A program made the translations under genes and the position numbers. From the NCBI RefSeq assembly GCF_000003815.2, contig NC_049984.1, positions 16,606,684-16,670,683 on the forward strand: a DNA stretch of 64,000 nucleotides, read 5' to 3'. The number at the start of each line of letters is the position of its first letter. The first letter of the stretch is position 1. Below, piece by piece: positions 1 through 13,000 of the stretch. Origin of the DNA: Branchiostoma floridae (Eukaryota; Chordata; Leptocardii; Amphioxiformes; Branchiostomatidae). The notes under the pieces are model-generated. The model saw nothing but the letters and a program-made list of their open reading frames with translations, was not told the DNA's origin and searched no databases.

Positions 1-545
1 ATAGTAATGACGATTAAGAATATTTCTCGCCTAATGTTTTCATTACATTTCTTTATTGAGGCTCGTAAACATATAAACTTTACGACTTAGATACCCATTG
101 AATTACTCTCTAACCTCTCACGCGATGGCAGATGAGACATTACGCATTTGCTGGCGAATGTTTGCCCGTGTGATTCGATCAACATTTAACACGCGTCAAC
201 GTACCAGACGATAAACCAACTGACGACAATGGCCCAGTGTCATGCCGAAATCACGCGAGCGCTGTAAATTGCGCTGTCAGTCGGTCTGTGTGGCGTGAAA
301 GATCAGGTGAGTATGCTGGGGGTGTGGCTACCACGGATTCGGTTGACCAGCTGTCCCTACACTGACCTGGCTAGTGATGGGGGGTGGGGGACACCTATGA
401 AAATCCCGTACCTTAAAATTGTACCTTACAACTGTACCTTACACTTACACTTACACTGTACGGGCCCGTTCACAAATGTGTGCGTATATTCAAGAGCGTA
501 TATGAGAGAAATGTTGCTTATTGACAGTTTTTTTTTGGGGGGGGG

Positions 546-830
546 GTAAGTTTGCAAGGAAGAAATTGTTTTATTTTTCAGTCACTCTTGTACAGCCTCG
601 TGTTATAGAAACCAAACAAAACCTACTTCTTTCGCAAACTTTAGCTAATCCCCAAAAAATGTTGAAACGGAATCCATACGGACTTGCAAACGCGCATAAG
701 TTTGAACGGGACTTAGTTTTCATGATAGGAAGCATGTCTGCATTCGTAGCTATCTGCTGTCATACATCATCTTTAGTTGGACTTGTCTTGCCAAAAATGG
801 CCTTCGAATTCGTAGACAGATAGAATGCAG
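546..830. repeat. Dispersed repeat copy (pairs with 22265-22515)
   Basis: Blocks such as aagtttgcaaggaaga, catacggacttg and gaattcgtaga occur in the same order here and near 22265-22515, with diverged sequence between them. This indicates two old copies of one interspersed repeat. The class is unknown and no terminal repeats were found. Confidence 0.45.
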
Positions 831-1742
831 CGGTTAGTTACCAGTGTTTATATCGTCAACTGTACGCCTTGACTCCCGATCCCCGACCGGACAATGACCC
901 GACGAAACCCGAACCGATCCCGAAGATACGCCGACTGCATGCGAAAGGTGTCGAGAACTTATGACGCAAAGTTGTTCCTTTCGGATCACGGACTTTCTAT
1001 TCAGAGAATAGGGTTTCAGCTCATGAGACTTTGAGCGGGATTTTCCACTCGAGGTCTTTGCTTGTATTTCATAATATATTTTCCGTAGAGAACTTCAAGC
1101 AATTCTTTGGCCCACTTCCATTCTGCAGTGAAGTGGACATATATTACCATCAGTAAGTCAGATCTATGGGTAGCGACAAACGTATTGGCTATGCGCCAAG
1201 TCATCACGTGCAGTTTGTTTACTTGTATCTTTTGTCTTTGTAGATCTTGTATGTTATGACTGGCCTTACTCAGAAAGATGGAAGACGATAGCATATTGCT
1301 ACTAAGGCATGCGCGGCGTGGCCTGCGCACTGTTTGTTAGGCTTAGCATTTAAAGGGTTAATCCATGGACACCGTCTCGACGTAAATGTAAGTACAGTGG
1401 CTACGTTGGCCAGACTATCTTGTCATCTTAGAGGAATATGTCGAAATATGTTATTTCAGACAAAAAAAGACTACCACATGCGTTCACCAAACGATGTTAA
1501 CCTTTTCGGGTGACGTATCGTAATTCTCATATCTCTCATGGTATATGCAAATAAGGTCCTAATTTACATAATTTATGTACGTTGATCAATTTTCTATCCC
1601 ATGAACACGGGTTGTTCAAAGAATGAAAGCCGTATATTAGTAAAGGCAACGGGCCATTTAGCATTCCCTCCTGAATCATGTAAATGAGGCCCTGATTTGC
1701 ACGTTTTAGCAAAGTCGGCCCCGGTAGTTCCAAAAGATCCAC

Positions 1743-1765
1743 GGGGGGGGGGGGGGGGGGGGGGG
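1743..1765. repeat. Poly-G run of 23 bases
   Basis: An uninterrupted run of 23 G. Such tracts can form G-quadruplexes and are prone to length error in assemblies, so the exact length should be treated as uncertain. Confidence 0.9.
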
Positions 1766-2280
1766 CCATAACACTTAATGTTGGTCCCCAGAACTACAGA
1801 ACTATCTACCATTCAACAATCACGACCACAGCATGTCCATGACACGAGATATCAAACCCAGAAATTCCGCTGCAGTACCGTAGAAAACTGCTAGGATGTC
1901 AATTATCGAACTTGACCTTCCTTTCGTTCCACAATTCAAATCAAATGTTATAAGGCTCCATTCACAGCCTCTCCAAAAATACACAGACAGACAGACCGCA
2001 CCCACAACACAACCTTGGCGAAAGTAATAAGTATCCGTATCAACATTGTCACGTTTTTGTCCTGTGTTCAATGGCGAGCTTTTCGCCATTCAGTCTGGTG
2101 CAATTTGACCAAAGACCGGCCGCCGTGCTCACAAAGCCATGTCTGTACTGCTGAAACACTGTCCCTACTGACCGCCTTTTTACATAATACTACGCCGACT
2201 TCAATACTGGGTCAGGGTCTCGCTTTTGTCTCAGGTCTGGAACCCTTCCCGTGTCGTTTAAGGTCATTGGAAACATATAG

Positions 2281-2387
2281 CTAACCTAAAATTAGTCACC
2301 TAACCAAAAATCAGCCACATCCACCTAACCAAAAATCAGTCACCTAACCAAAAATCAGTCACCTAACCAAAAATCAGCCACATCCAG
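2281..2387 (+). repeat. Short tandem repeat, unit about 19 bp
   Basis: The unit cacctaaccaaaaatcagt recurs four to five times with small variants. Two copies end in cagccacatc instead, which suggests a higher-order pattern. Confidence 0.85.
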
Positions 2388-3925
2388 GGCACATATGTAT
2401 CGTCTGAAAAGTGTCAGTTTATCAACTTTCCTAAACGTACTTTTTGGACACACAGGAATAACATTATGATTAGCATGTCTGTTTTAGGTTAATTTTTGAG
2501 ACATTGACATTTCTTAGCGTTTTGCATTTCAATGAAGTCTTTTTTGATCTCTTTATATCTGCCCTCTTCTTTTCTCTCTCTCCTTCAATCCATCCGTTCC
2601 CTCGTCCCATCTAGATGAGCAATGAGGTTTAATACTGCATTATGACATATCAAAACTCCTTGAGACGACATAAAAAACATACAGGTATAGTTTGTTCAGA
2701 CCAATTGGCCGTGAAACTGTTGTGAGACGCCCTGCCCTGGGTACGACGAGATCTGTTTCAACTTAACCGCCAACTCCACAATGTTGCTTTGACCTTTCTT
2801 TTGATTGAGTCATTGTAATGAAAATACCGCAGGGATCAAAAGAAGGCACGCTTGCCTGAGAACAGTGTAGGAAGTCGTCTTGTACATATTAGATCATGTT
2901 AGAGCTTCCATGGCTGGACAGCGATCTAATGTCTGCAGACTCACTCATGTGTGTATCTGTTTTACTGAATGATGGATGTCAAACTTCACATTTTCACGTC
3001 GACGAAGATTTAACGTAGACATCCAGGTAATAAGATACTATCTTATGGCACCGGTAAATCTACTTAGAGATTAGATCCTGGACGAGCTGTGATGTTGGTT
3101 TGTAGGTGGTCAATATATGGTGCAAAATTTAGGCTTATGAAGTGTAAAGTTGGGCCTCCTAACTGTTTGCTGTGGATCTGAAAGGATCTGTGCTGATTTT
3201 TGTGTTTGTGTTTGCAGTGGAATATCTTATATATTAACCTCTGGATGGATTGCGATATTTTTCTACTGTAAACGCTTACAGAAACCGATGGCAACTTCAC
3301 CATAATGGCGGACAGTTTAACACTACGTGACTAACTATTTGCAGCCAAAAACCGGCGCTGAATTTGTTGAGAAGTGCTCGTTTTGACAAATATGTTGTTA
3401 ACTGAACTTTATAGCGTTCTCATTATACATTTACGTGTATCATATATGAATAGGACAGTAAGGTTCAACGCGTGTCATATGACACTGAGAAACAATGAAA
3501 AACTAACCCAGTTCAGATCCAAGACGGTTTGGTTAAAAAAAACAGCACTCCCCGACCCTCTTGTGTCTATATATAACTATGGAACAAGGGCAACTAACGT
3601 ATGTCTGTTTGTAAGTGTCATAATGCTTTTATTCACGAGCAAATATCTTGAGAATTAGATATTAATTTATCATGTCACGTTAACGCTTTTGATACCTTGG
3701 TTAGCTTTCAAAACATGCACTTTATACACTGCAAGAAACTACAATTCAAGTGCAATTGATTTTGCTGCAAGGATTCTAATTATTTTATTTATTTTAAAAA
3801 ACATAAACCATTGTTGTATCATCTATAACGTTACAGGTCGCTCGTCTGTGTCGTAGGATTGAAAAAAATTGCCATTTCACGACTGGAGCACGACTAGACC
3901 ACGACTGGAGCACGACTGTGTGAGA

Positions 3926-4010
3926 ATGGATCACGACATCATCGGTGTCTACCGCCGAGTGTGGACCTTCCTCACCATATACGTCCAACTCACACTGTCA
4001 ACCTTAGCGG
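3926..4010 (+). CDS. Lipase exon 1: signal peptide
   Basis: Starts at an ATG in good context (A at -3, G at +4). It encodes a charged start followed by a hydrophobic stretch ending LTLSTLA, then a gtaagc donor in phase 1. That phase joins exactly to exon 2 (G|CT). The join spans a 5.8 kb intron, so the assignment rests on phase and signal-peptide character, not on homology. Confidence 0.65.
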
Positions 4011-7000
4011 GTAAGCAGTTAATGTTTCATACATGTGGCGTTACTAACGGTGTACTATATAGACAATACATAATTGAAATACACTGTTGATACGTGTTGC
4101 CTAAAACTGTTTCTATAAATCTAAGTGTTCCATCACAAACAACATAACAAGCAGACGACCATTGCAATGTACAATGTTCACCTTCTACAAAATCAATTGT
4201 CCTATTTAAGAAGGCTTTGTCCGCTCCAAGCTTGTTCCTCAGTATAAATCTAAAGTTTTGGTTTTGCGGACATTTATCAGCGTCCTCTTATCCTTGCGAA
4301 CTTCTTTGATATCGCCGCGACTACCCTAGCTGCGAATCTCCGTCGAGTCGGGCGTTTAGCTCTGTTTGTCGCAGCATCGTCGACAGTGTCCGTAGAATCG
4401 TCGGCTACAGCGTTCCTCTTGTACAGCCGCGCGAACGGGATGTCAAGCGGCTCCAGCAGTACCGCCACGTCACCTTGCGACTTTGTATACAATTGCACGA
4501 CCTCGTTGTGCGTCATGTTGGAGACGTTCTTTCTTGTGGTTGACTCTGACAATCCTGTCGCTAGGAACCACTGAACTTTGACTTTATTTGTCTACAAATA
4601 TAACTTGAAATAACTTGTAACTTGCAATGTGATAGACCAGCAGCAAGAAGGGTATAATCTCTGAGTGCTCAGTGCCCCAATGTTTCCCTTCCAGGCTGGG
4701 CCATAAGTTAGTGGGTCTGTGGTCATTACTTCACATTCTTCCTGTTTAGAGGATCCGGAAGCTTACAAATTTACTTTTTATGTGCAGCCAAACCCAAACT
4801 CTATATCTAGTGTTGACTACTTGAACTCTACAGTGTGCATATCAGCCCTGGTTCCAGCACCCATGTTCACTGCATGAGAGCCTGTTACAGACTGGGCACC
4901 TTAGTTTACAGTATGGTCCCGGGGAGCGGACTGATTCTCCCTGTAGAGAGAGGTCCTTGTCCACGGCTAGCTGGCCCAGTGGGCGGACTGCTTCTCCGGT
5001 GCACGTGATCAGGTCCGGTTGTCTCTGTCTGCTGGCGGACTGTGTCACCGGTACACTAATGTCCACCGACCTTTTGGACCTGCAATATTGTGAAAATCTT
5101 AACTTGTACTCTGTGTCCTTGATCTACTCGAAACACTAGATATAACCGAGCTTTTACCATCTACCACATCACTGAAAACCATCACAAAACCCACTCACTT
5201 TGCGGGTGCAATTGGGACCTAAGCCTAACCCTAAATCGTGAAGTCGTTTTAACTTACCAAGCAAGGTTAGTCCTCAAAATGGGCCTCCGGGAGGAAGATG
5301 TCTTTGCAAACATCGCCATGTGCGATGACAAAGTCATCTCGTAAAGATTTCTCACGAACATTCACGGATGGGTGGCGCAAAATAACCAAATCGCGACCGT
5401 CGTCGAATTACAAACAATCAATCTCGAGAGTGCATGTATCTCCTGGTTTTTGATGACGCATAATAGTGCAGGTCCGACGTTTTGGCGCCCAAACTCCCAG
5501 CCTGGCTTGGGCCGTTCAAAATCAATTTGCGTCGCAAAGTCTTTTTTTCACTTCCAATCAAGGCTTTGAAATCCCGTTCATACAAGAATTACTCTAACCA
5601 ATCAAGTTTGGCGGAAACAGAAGGTGTGTTTTATTTATAAAGCTCGGGCAATCCGACCGAGACTTAGGAAAAATACAACCATGAGAATCAATGGGTATAA
5701 TGTAAAAGCTTAGGTACTTCTGTAAACCCATATCAAGAAATGATTGAGTATTTCAACTTCTTTACAAATCTAATCGTTTTTATTTTCGGCTTCACAGCCT
5801 CAAACCATGACATGGGAAATATTTTGGAGAGTCAATTCTTCATAAATTTAGCCACCAAAAACCCGCTATGTGCGGGGCAAAAGATCGACAGTAACAAGGC
5901 GCCAAAACAGAGCGACATGCGACGGGCCCGTACAGAACTGGCGGATATGATTACGCCACATGTCATGGAAGTTAAAATACTGCTTATTTGAAAATAAAAT
6001 CCTCAATGTGGTAAATTGTGAGATAGACATATTTTGAAATGGGATGCATGAGGCATGTAACCAGTTTTGATCACAAGTATGGCTTGAAGATCGCACCCAC
6101 CCACCGTGTGGATCCGTTGTTGCAAAATAGAATGGTAATTTTGGTATGAATAAATGAACTAAATATGGCTTGGGCCGTTCAATATCAATTTATTGTTGCT
6201 TCCTATATAAAGGCATAATGGTGTTCCACAATCGGCGCTTGTAGAAAAAAATGTTCTGGAAGTGGACCGCCTTTGTTTGCACACGGTATCGGAAACAGTT
6301 AATGAATGAACTTGTATTTTCTTTTATTTCTGCAGTATTGTAATGTACACGTATCTCTGATGTAATTTTGCTACCATTATTACCTGCATGTATGCAGGTA
6401 TGGTTTTCACGGGCGTGGGAAAATTTGGAAGCTGGGGATTTAGGGCGCTGTATCTCGAGAACGGATGGTGCGAGCACGACGATTTTTGGTACGTGGCTTG
6501 GGGGTGGTGGCCTGTTTGATTTTGGGCCTCCTGGCGCTTGAACTTGACATTGCAGGTGGCATTTTTGGTGTTTTGGGGGGCACTTTTGGCGCTGTGTGTC
6601 CGGAACGATACGCACCATTGCGACGATTTTTGGTGCATGGGTGGGAAGTTGTTGCTTGTTGCCTAGGATTGACTTTGGGCCTTGTCGCGTTTGAACTTGA
6701 CGTGGCAGGTCGAATTTTGTGTCCGGGAGGGGTGTTTCCGGAGTTATATCTTCTGAACGGTTGGTGCGGGCGCGATGATATTTGGCACATGTGTCGGCGG
6801 TGGCTGAATAATTCTCAATTTTGATTTTGGCGCCCTTGGTGCTTGAACTTGACATTTTAGGTTACCTTTTGTGCGGGCACGGGGCGTGCGCTGTATCTCC
6901 GGAATGCAAGGTGCCATTGTGTTGCTATTTGGTACGTGAGTTGTTGGTGGTGTCTTGGTGGTGAGGTTTGATTTTGGGCCTCCTAGTGCTTGAACTTGAT

Positions 7001-10000
7001 ACTGTATAGGTTGACCCTGTTTTGGTGTGGTTGGGGCATCCTCCCAATATCTGCTTGGTTCTGAAAACAGATTACGGTTGGGTGTAGAACCATCATCTGG
7101 CCTGGGGCAACCTTCAATGTATCAGGTTACTTTGTATCCCCTGTACATGTCTTAGTGGCACTGACGGTGTGCCAGATGACGGGAGTGTACCAGATGATAT
7201 ATCTGCTGGTCAGGTATAATTGGAGTTTGCTTATTACTCTTTGTGGTGTTTCTAGAGCTGTATAGTACTGAGTTTAAAGTTCTGGTACAAGTTCCTTTAC
7301 CCTGTTGGCAATCATGGTTGAACTTGAACTTAAACAGAAGAAGATGCAATTTTCTAATGTGGAGGAGAACTGTATAGAGCGTGGGCATAAGAGAAAGGTA
7401 TGTGTATGATTTGTCCTGTGTTTCTTTTTGTTTCTTTGGTAATGCCATTTCCAATTCCATACTGTATACAGGTAATTTGTAGTTTTGGGCTAGTCATATT
7501 CGCTTGGTTTTTGGGCCTGCTTAATCTATAGTACAGGCAGGGTTAAGTGGTGGAGGCTTAGCTTGGTTCTGTTTTAAATTCAGTATCGTTTGTTGCATTT
7601 TGTCGCGGCAAATATATGATGAAATTCCCCTTCTAAGCAACTGCTCATTGGTTTGGGGGGATGTTTGCTGGGTGTTTGCTCTGACTACAACAGCTTCTGA
7701 AGTTTTCAAAGCTTCCATTGCCAGCAGCTTGCCATCTATAAATGGGATTGACAAGGACATTTTTCATAGTAAATTATGCTGTTAAATTTGGCTTAGATAC
7801 TACAGGAGATTTAGATTTGGGTTGGATGGATTGAATGAAAATATCATACCACCCTGGGGACTAACTGTTGCTGCTGCATCATGGGGGCCAGCACTATTCA
7901 TATTGTCTAATGTCTATGGAACTACTATAAAAGTATCATTGGTCAAATTATGCAAGTAACCTTCCGATGTCAAGTGAATAACACCCCAGAAATAAATCTT
8001 TAATGAATATCATTGGAAGAACACAAACCAAGGAGATTTAGCAGCTGCATTAGGTCAGTACATTGAAATAGGAAGATATTAGTACTGAATATATCATGTG
8101 ACAGAGTAACTACATGTACATGGGCCATCTGAGACCAAAAAAAAGGTTGCGTCTCAACAACTTCAAGGTACTGTGGTTGGTTACATACTTAAGAAATCCA
8201 AAATAAGTAATGTTCATCCATGTCCAAACTTACAAATTCAGAAAATGGAATTTCAGACTTTTGCATGGTGCACAACCAACAGCGTAAAAAGCTCATTTTT
8301 CCAACCACGTACCACAGACAAAAAGGCAAAAATACACAATAGGTCTAACGGGGGCCGCCCTAAGACGGTCCCCGTCGTAAGACGGCACGGATTTTTTGCT
8401 GATCTTATTATCCATAAGTACACCGTGTTTGTTGCCACTGACTATGCTGATTACAAAGGTAAATAAACCAAGTCCATGCACACAGCTTTAATTTGCATTC
8501 CAAGTATACTTTAACATATTTACTTCATGTTTTTTTAAGAGCAGAATTCTAACAGTAATGTTGACAGTGCTGAATCACTGCGGTCACCGGCCTCTGCGTA
8601 TTGGCGGCTCGTGTCGCTAACTATACGAACTCATCCAAGCAGTCACACAACTGCCATGATACACATAAATAAATCTCCATAAAACACTATGAATATGGGT
8701 CTTCAAATGTTTGTTGAGTAGAAAAGCAACCAAAAGGAAGCGACATAAACATTGCCACCATTGTACTCCCAAGGGAGTGTGGCCGTGAAGGTGGCAGACT
8801 AGAGAACGCTCCAAAGATTTATTTGACTGTAACAAATGATTCGTGCTGTCTATGAAAATAAGACTTGACAGAGAGATGTAGATGATATTTTCATATAATC
8901 AGACAGAGTTTTGTTGATGTTGGCGGTGTCGTTTTTTCGTAATGGTTTTTTTAGTCGGGCATTCACGATCAGTGCATTCAGCCCATTGCCCGTAAAACAT
9001 CAGCTGGATTGTTCTAGGTACAGCCTTCCTCATGTGAGACAAGAAGTACATACAGTCACGATTTTACTGTCAAAAGAAACCTAAAATATCATACTATTAA
9101 TTTTTTTCTGTGTACTTAGATTTACCACTTACTTCTGAAGAGAGCAAAATATAAAAAAAAGCGTACCGAGTTAGGCACACTGTCCAGCGTGGCACAAAAT
9201 TGGAAGGTTACATACACGAAATTGTCTCTCAGTGTTTGCCGCTCGTAACACGCAGCGCGAAAGGTTCATGAACCACACGAATGCATTTCTTATTCAAGTA
9301 TGTTGTTCAAATCTATGAGTAAAAAATTCAGTCATCAAAATTTGACCACTCTCAGGCAACTAGCGATGGAGCGCCATGAGTTTGAGCGCAAGAAAAAGCG
9401 TACCGTGTTGGGGCACCTCCCGTTACAGAAACCCAATACATTTCATGCAGGCCTGAGGTTTACGAACTCTTGTTTTTGTAGTCTTTCTGCCATGTCCGCT
9501 ATGTGATGTTGAACGGATGCATGTTATGTATAGGACCACAGGGAGAATAGCTAACAGAAATTTCAAGCAAATTATGGATCCAAATAAAGTCAAAGTCAAA
9601 CCTACAAAGCCAGACGTGCTCTTTGTGAAGTTACGTATCATGTCAATCGTCTTGGTCTGATGAACAGTGTCGTTCTTATAGAAGGTGCTTTCCTCAGAAT
9701 GGCACAAACAGGTCAGATTGTGATTGGCAAGTAGCATCAACGCAGTGATCTTTCAAGCGAAAAAGGGAAACGCGTTTGAGACGTTTATACGTTGTTGTTT
9801 TTTTCTGCTGTGTTTCAGCTGGTGCCTCTACCCGACAGGAGGAGGAGCTGTGCATGTCTCCCCTGGGCTGCTTCAGCACCGCACCGCCCTTCTCTCACCT
9901 GCCGCTGCCCTGGCACAGGGACGTCATCAACACAAAGTAAGTTTTGACCTTTCAACTTCTCTAATTTAGAAAAATTGGATGGAAACACTCTCTCTGTGTG

Positions 10001-10016
10001 TGTGTGTGTGCGTGCA

Positions 10017-10057
<41 letters not shown>

Positions 10058-13000
10058 CTGTGTGTGTGTGTATCTGTGCGCCTGTCTTTATGGGTTTGGG
10101 TTTCTGTGTAACTAATTGTTTTGAAACGTTGTCGAAGCATCATTTGCACATTTCAACCTCACACAGGTTCCTACTGCGCACGCGCTCCAACCCAGACGAG
10201 GACCACCAGATTCACTCAGGAAACATGACGTCACTGATGACGTCAAACTTCGAGGACAAGGTTAAGACCTACATCTCCATCCACGGGTTCACCATGTTCT
10301 CCGCCATCCCTGATACGCACTGGCATTTCGAGTTTACCAAACGGTTTGTCCACTGAGTTTTTGGGGTGAGACTTTAACTCTCTTTCGTGTTTTCTCTCTC
10401 TATTCTTTCGTGAAATAAGACTCCAATGAACACGGTGTTATATCTTTACAATTTTCTTGAATCCGCCTAGAGTTCGTCGTTCCGTGTTTCTTTAAGCCTT
10501 CAAGACATTTGAAGATCCAAAGAAGTGTCATTCTCTTTAGTATATTAAACATATCAAAAATCATGACGGTCCGTCCACCTTTTCTGGAGTTATACTCTTA
10601 GAAAGTCTGAAAGAAAATCGGTCCCTGCAGTCCCAAAAGGAGCCGCTAAAGGGCCCAACCCCACACCACTTACTCTCTGTTCCAACATCCACTCAAAACA
10701 CACTACCATAGCTTGTACAGAGCACAAGATATAGAGACCTGCATTACCCTAGACAGCAGCTAGGTGGTCCATTTTCGAACTTGACCTTCGTTCTCCTGAC
10801 CCCAAACCAAAAACAGGTTGGTAGGTCATATGATATAGTAGAGTCTTCTTTTGCACAACCAGTCAAAGGAAGTCAACCCCAATTACAAACCGTGACGAGG
10901 GGGTACAAACTTAGCCACGTTTGGGATTGTCCGATTGTGTTCTCGCCACAAAAGCGCCAACTACATCGGCTGCATATAGCGGCGAGAAGCAGAACTCCAG
11001 TTAGAAGCTCTGAAAAATACGTCGGACAGGCATCGAAACGTCAGCAGGTAAAATTTACTGGTTGTGTAAAAGAAAACGCTTCTATACAGTGACCATTCCT
11101 GTTCAATAGAGTCACATTAATATCCTTTTATAATGTTGGGCTTTTCCACCCAGGCTGCTAGAGAGAGAGAACGCCAACGTGTTTTTCGTGGACTGGCAGG
11201 GCGGCTCCCGGACGGGAGTTGACGCCAATCAGGCCGCCTCGAACGTGCGCGTGGTCGCCGCCGAGCTGGTCTACTTCTGTGAATGGCTACAGGTAACTCC
11301 TCATGACATGGGTTTAAAAAGACAATGTAACGCTGTTACTGTGAGATAGCATAAAGCAGCAACTAGTGCAAAATAGTACATACCCCATACACCTGCAAAA
11401 TTAAGATTATGCGGAATTGCAAGAAGCATGAAGATACTGTATTGTTTTTTCTTGAAATCCCATATGCGACTTGCCTGGGTACCATCCGGGTAGTAGTTCG
11501 CTCCTATATGTTCGCTTCTGCAGAGAAGCGACAGTATATACTAGTGTATGATAAACTTCAGAGCGAAAAGCGACTGCATATAGTGTATAATAAACGCCGG
11601 AGCGAACTACTTTCCTGTTGGTAGCTAGGCTAATATGCGACAAAAGTTCAATAGATACTGTACTGCCAAAGTTTGGAGTTGAACACAGCACAGAAAAAAA
11701 GACGTTCTCTTTGCACTAGTCTTATTTCTGCTAACGTCTTACAGAATCAAACCGGTGTTTCCTTCGAGTCTTTCCACTTGGTCGGCTTCAGCTTCGGGTC
11801 TCAGGTGGCGGGGTTGGCGGGGGGACGGCTCAACAACCTGGGCCGCATTACAGGTGAATACAGCACTCATTCCTTCATTCGTTCGTTCGTTCGTTCGTTC
11901 ATATGTTCATCCGTTCATTCCTTCACCCATTCATTCATTCATTCGTTCACTCATCCATCCATCCACTCATTCATTCATCCATTCTCTCATCCGTTGATTC
12001 ATTCAAAGAAATCGAACTGTTGTATTGACGCCAAGAAAAGAAAACTCAGCAAATCTCTGGTTGCGTCTCTAGTCCTCTTCAGAAATGAGCCAAACCGTAT
12101 CGTCCACTGTCTCTGTCTATCGTTGAAAATAATGTGGAAGTTTGATTCTTTTCGACTCAGGGTTGGACCCGGCCGCCTTCGGTTTCGAGGACAATCCTCC
12201 TGACGCCCAGCTGGACGAGACAGACGCCGTGTTTGTTGACGTCATCCACACTGATGGTGAAATCATCGCAGGCTGGGGTAAGTTGAACGGTTCAGGGAAA
12301 GTCTTATTTTATCTACGGGGGTACTTTTTCAGTCTGTCTGTCTGTCTGTGCCTCTGGAATCCAGAGTGACATGGAGTAAAGGAGGTCAAAGTTGCGAGAG
12401 TGACATAGTAGAATTCAGAGTTGTCAGAGTTAGTCATTTATCAATCTTGACTGACAGCTAACAGACATTCTGGGTCATGGGGTCAAGGGAAGAGGATACT
12501 GATTCATGGGAGGTTAAGGTTTTTGTGTTTTGGCAGCTATTATATATATATATATATATTTAACACAGATCACCTTAGACTTTAAGGGTAGAAAAAAGAG
12601 CTCAACGGATACATGAAATGTCAACCGATATCGTTATCTGCATAATTGATGAGTTACAATCAAACAATATACAGTAGATGCCGCTTAATTGCACGACCTA
12701 TTTACCAGTGAATTTCGTGCAATTATCGAACAGGTGCAATAATGCGAAGTTATCTGGCTGGACTGCACCGGTTTGGGATTTGGGATTCCGTGCAGTTAAC
12801 AGAAGTGTGCGTTAATCCGTTGTGCAATCAACTGGCTTCTACTGTATAGAAGAAACTATAAATCTACCCGAGGTATGAAAATTTCGAGTGGCATAGCATC
12901 TGTAATACGTATACCCCCTAAGAAGTAACTTATGGCTTGAGCAGTTAGGTGGTTGCTAGGTCTCTGACTGTATACGCTGATTTTGCAGTTATTTTCAATC

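Larger units (their letters stand above)
1..3925. other. Non-coding stretch upstream of the lipase gene
   Basis: No open frame here has recognisable protein content or coherent splice borders. It holds a copy of a dispersed repeat, a 23-base G run and a short tandem array, each listed separately. At 3024-3076 there is also a fragment resembling the right arm of the foldback element at 25726-25897: both contain gatactatcttatg and, further on, taaatct followed by tagagat. I see no RNA gene. Confidence 0.6.
4011..9818 (+). other. Lipase intron 1 (5.8 kb)
   Basis: Contains an unrecognised minus-strand open frame (4277-4575) and a degenerate tandem repeat (6445-7015). It also has two direct copies of cttgggccgttcaa at 5507 and 6169, and two copies of aaaagcgtaccg near 9157 and 9396. 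No further lipase exon is needed by phase. Confidence 0.5.

Noticed and set aside
6190-6855. 221-codon minus-strand open frame
   Set aside because: Produced by the degenerate 147-bp tandem repeat. The protein repeats with the DNA and has low-complexity Pro/Ser/Lys content.
11673-12203. 176-codon frame covering lipase exon 5
   Set aside because: Only 11745-11853 is coding. The rest reads through the donor into a tetranucleotide repeat, giving a Ser/His/Ile/Phe stretch.
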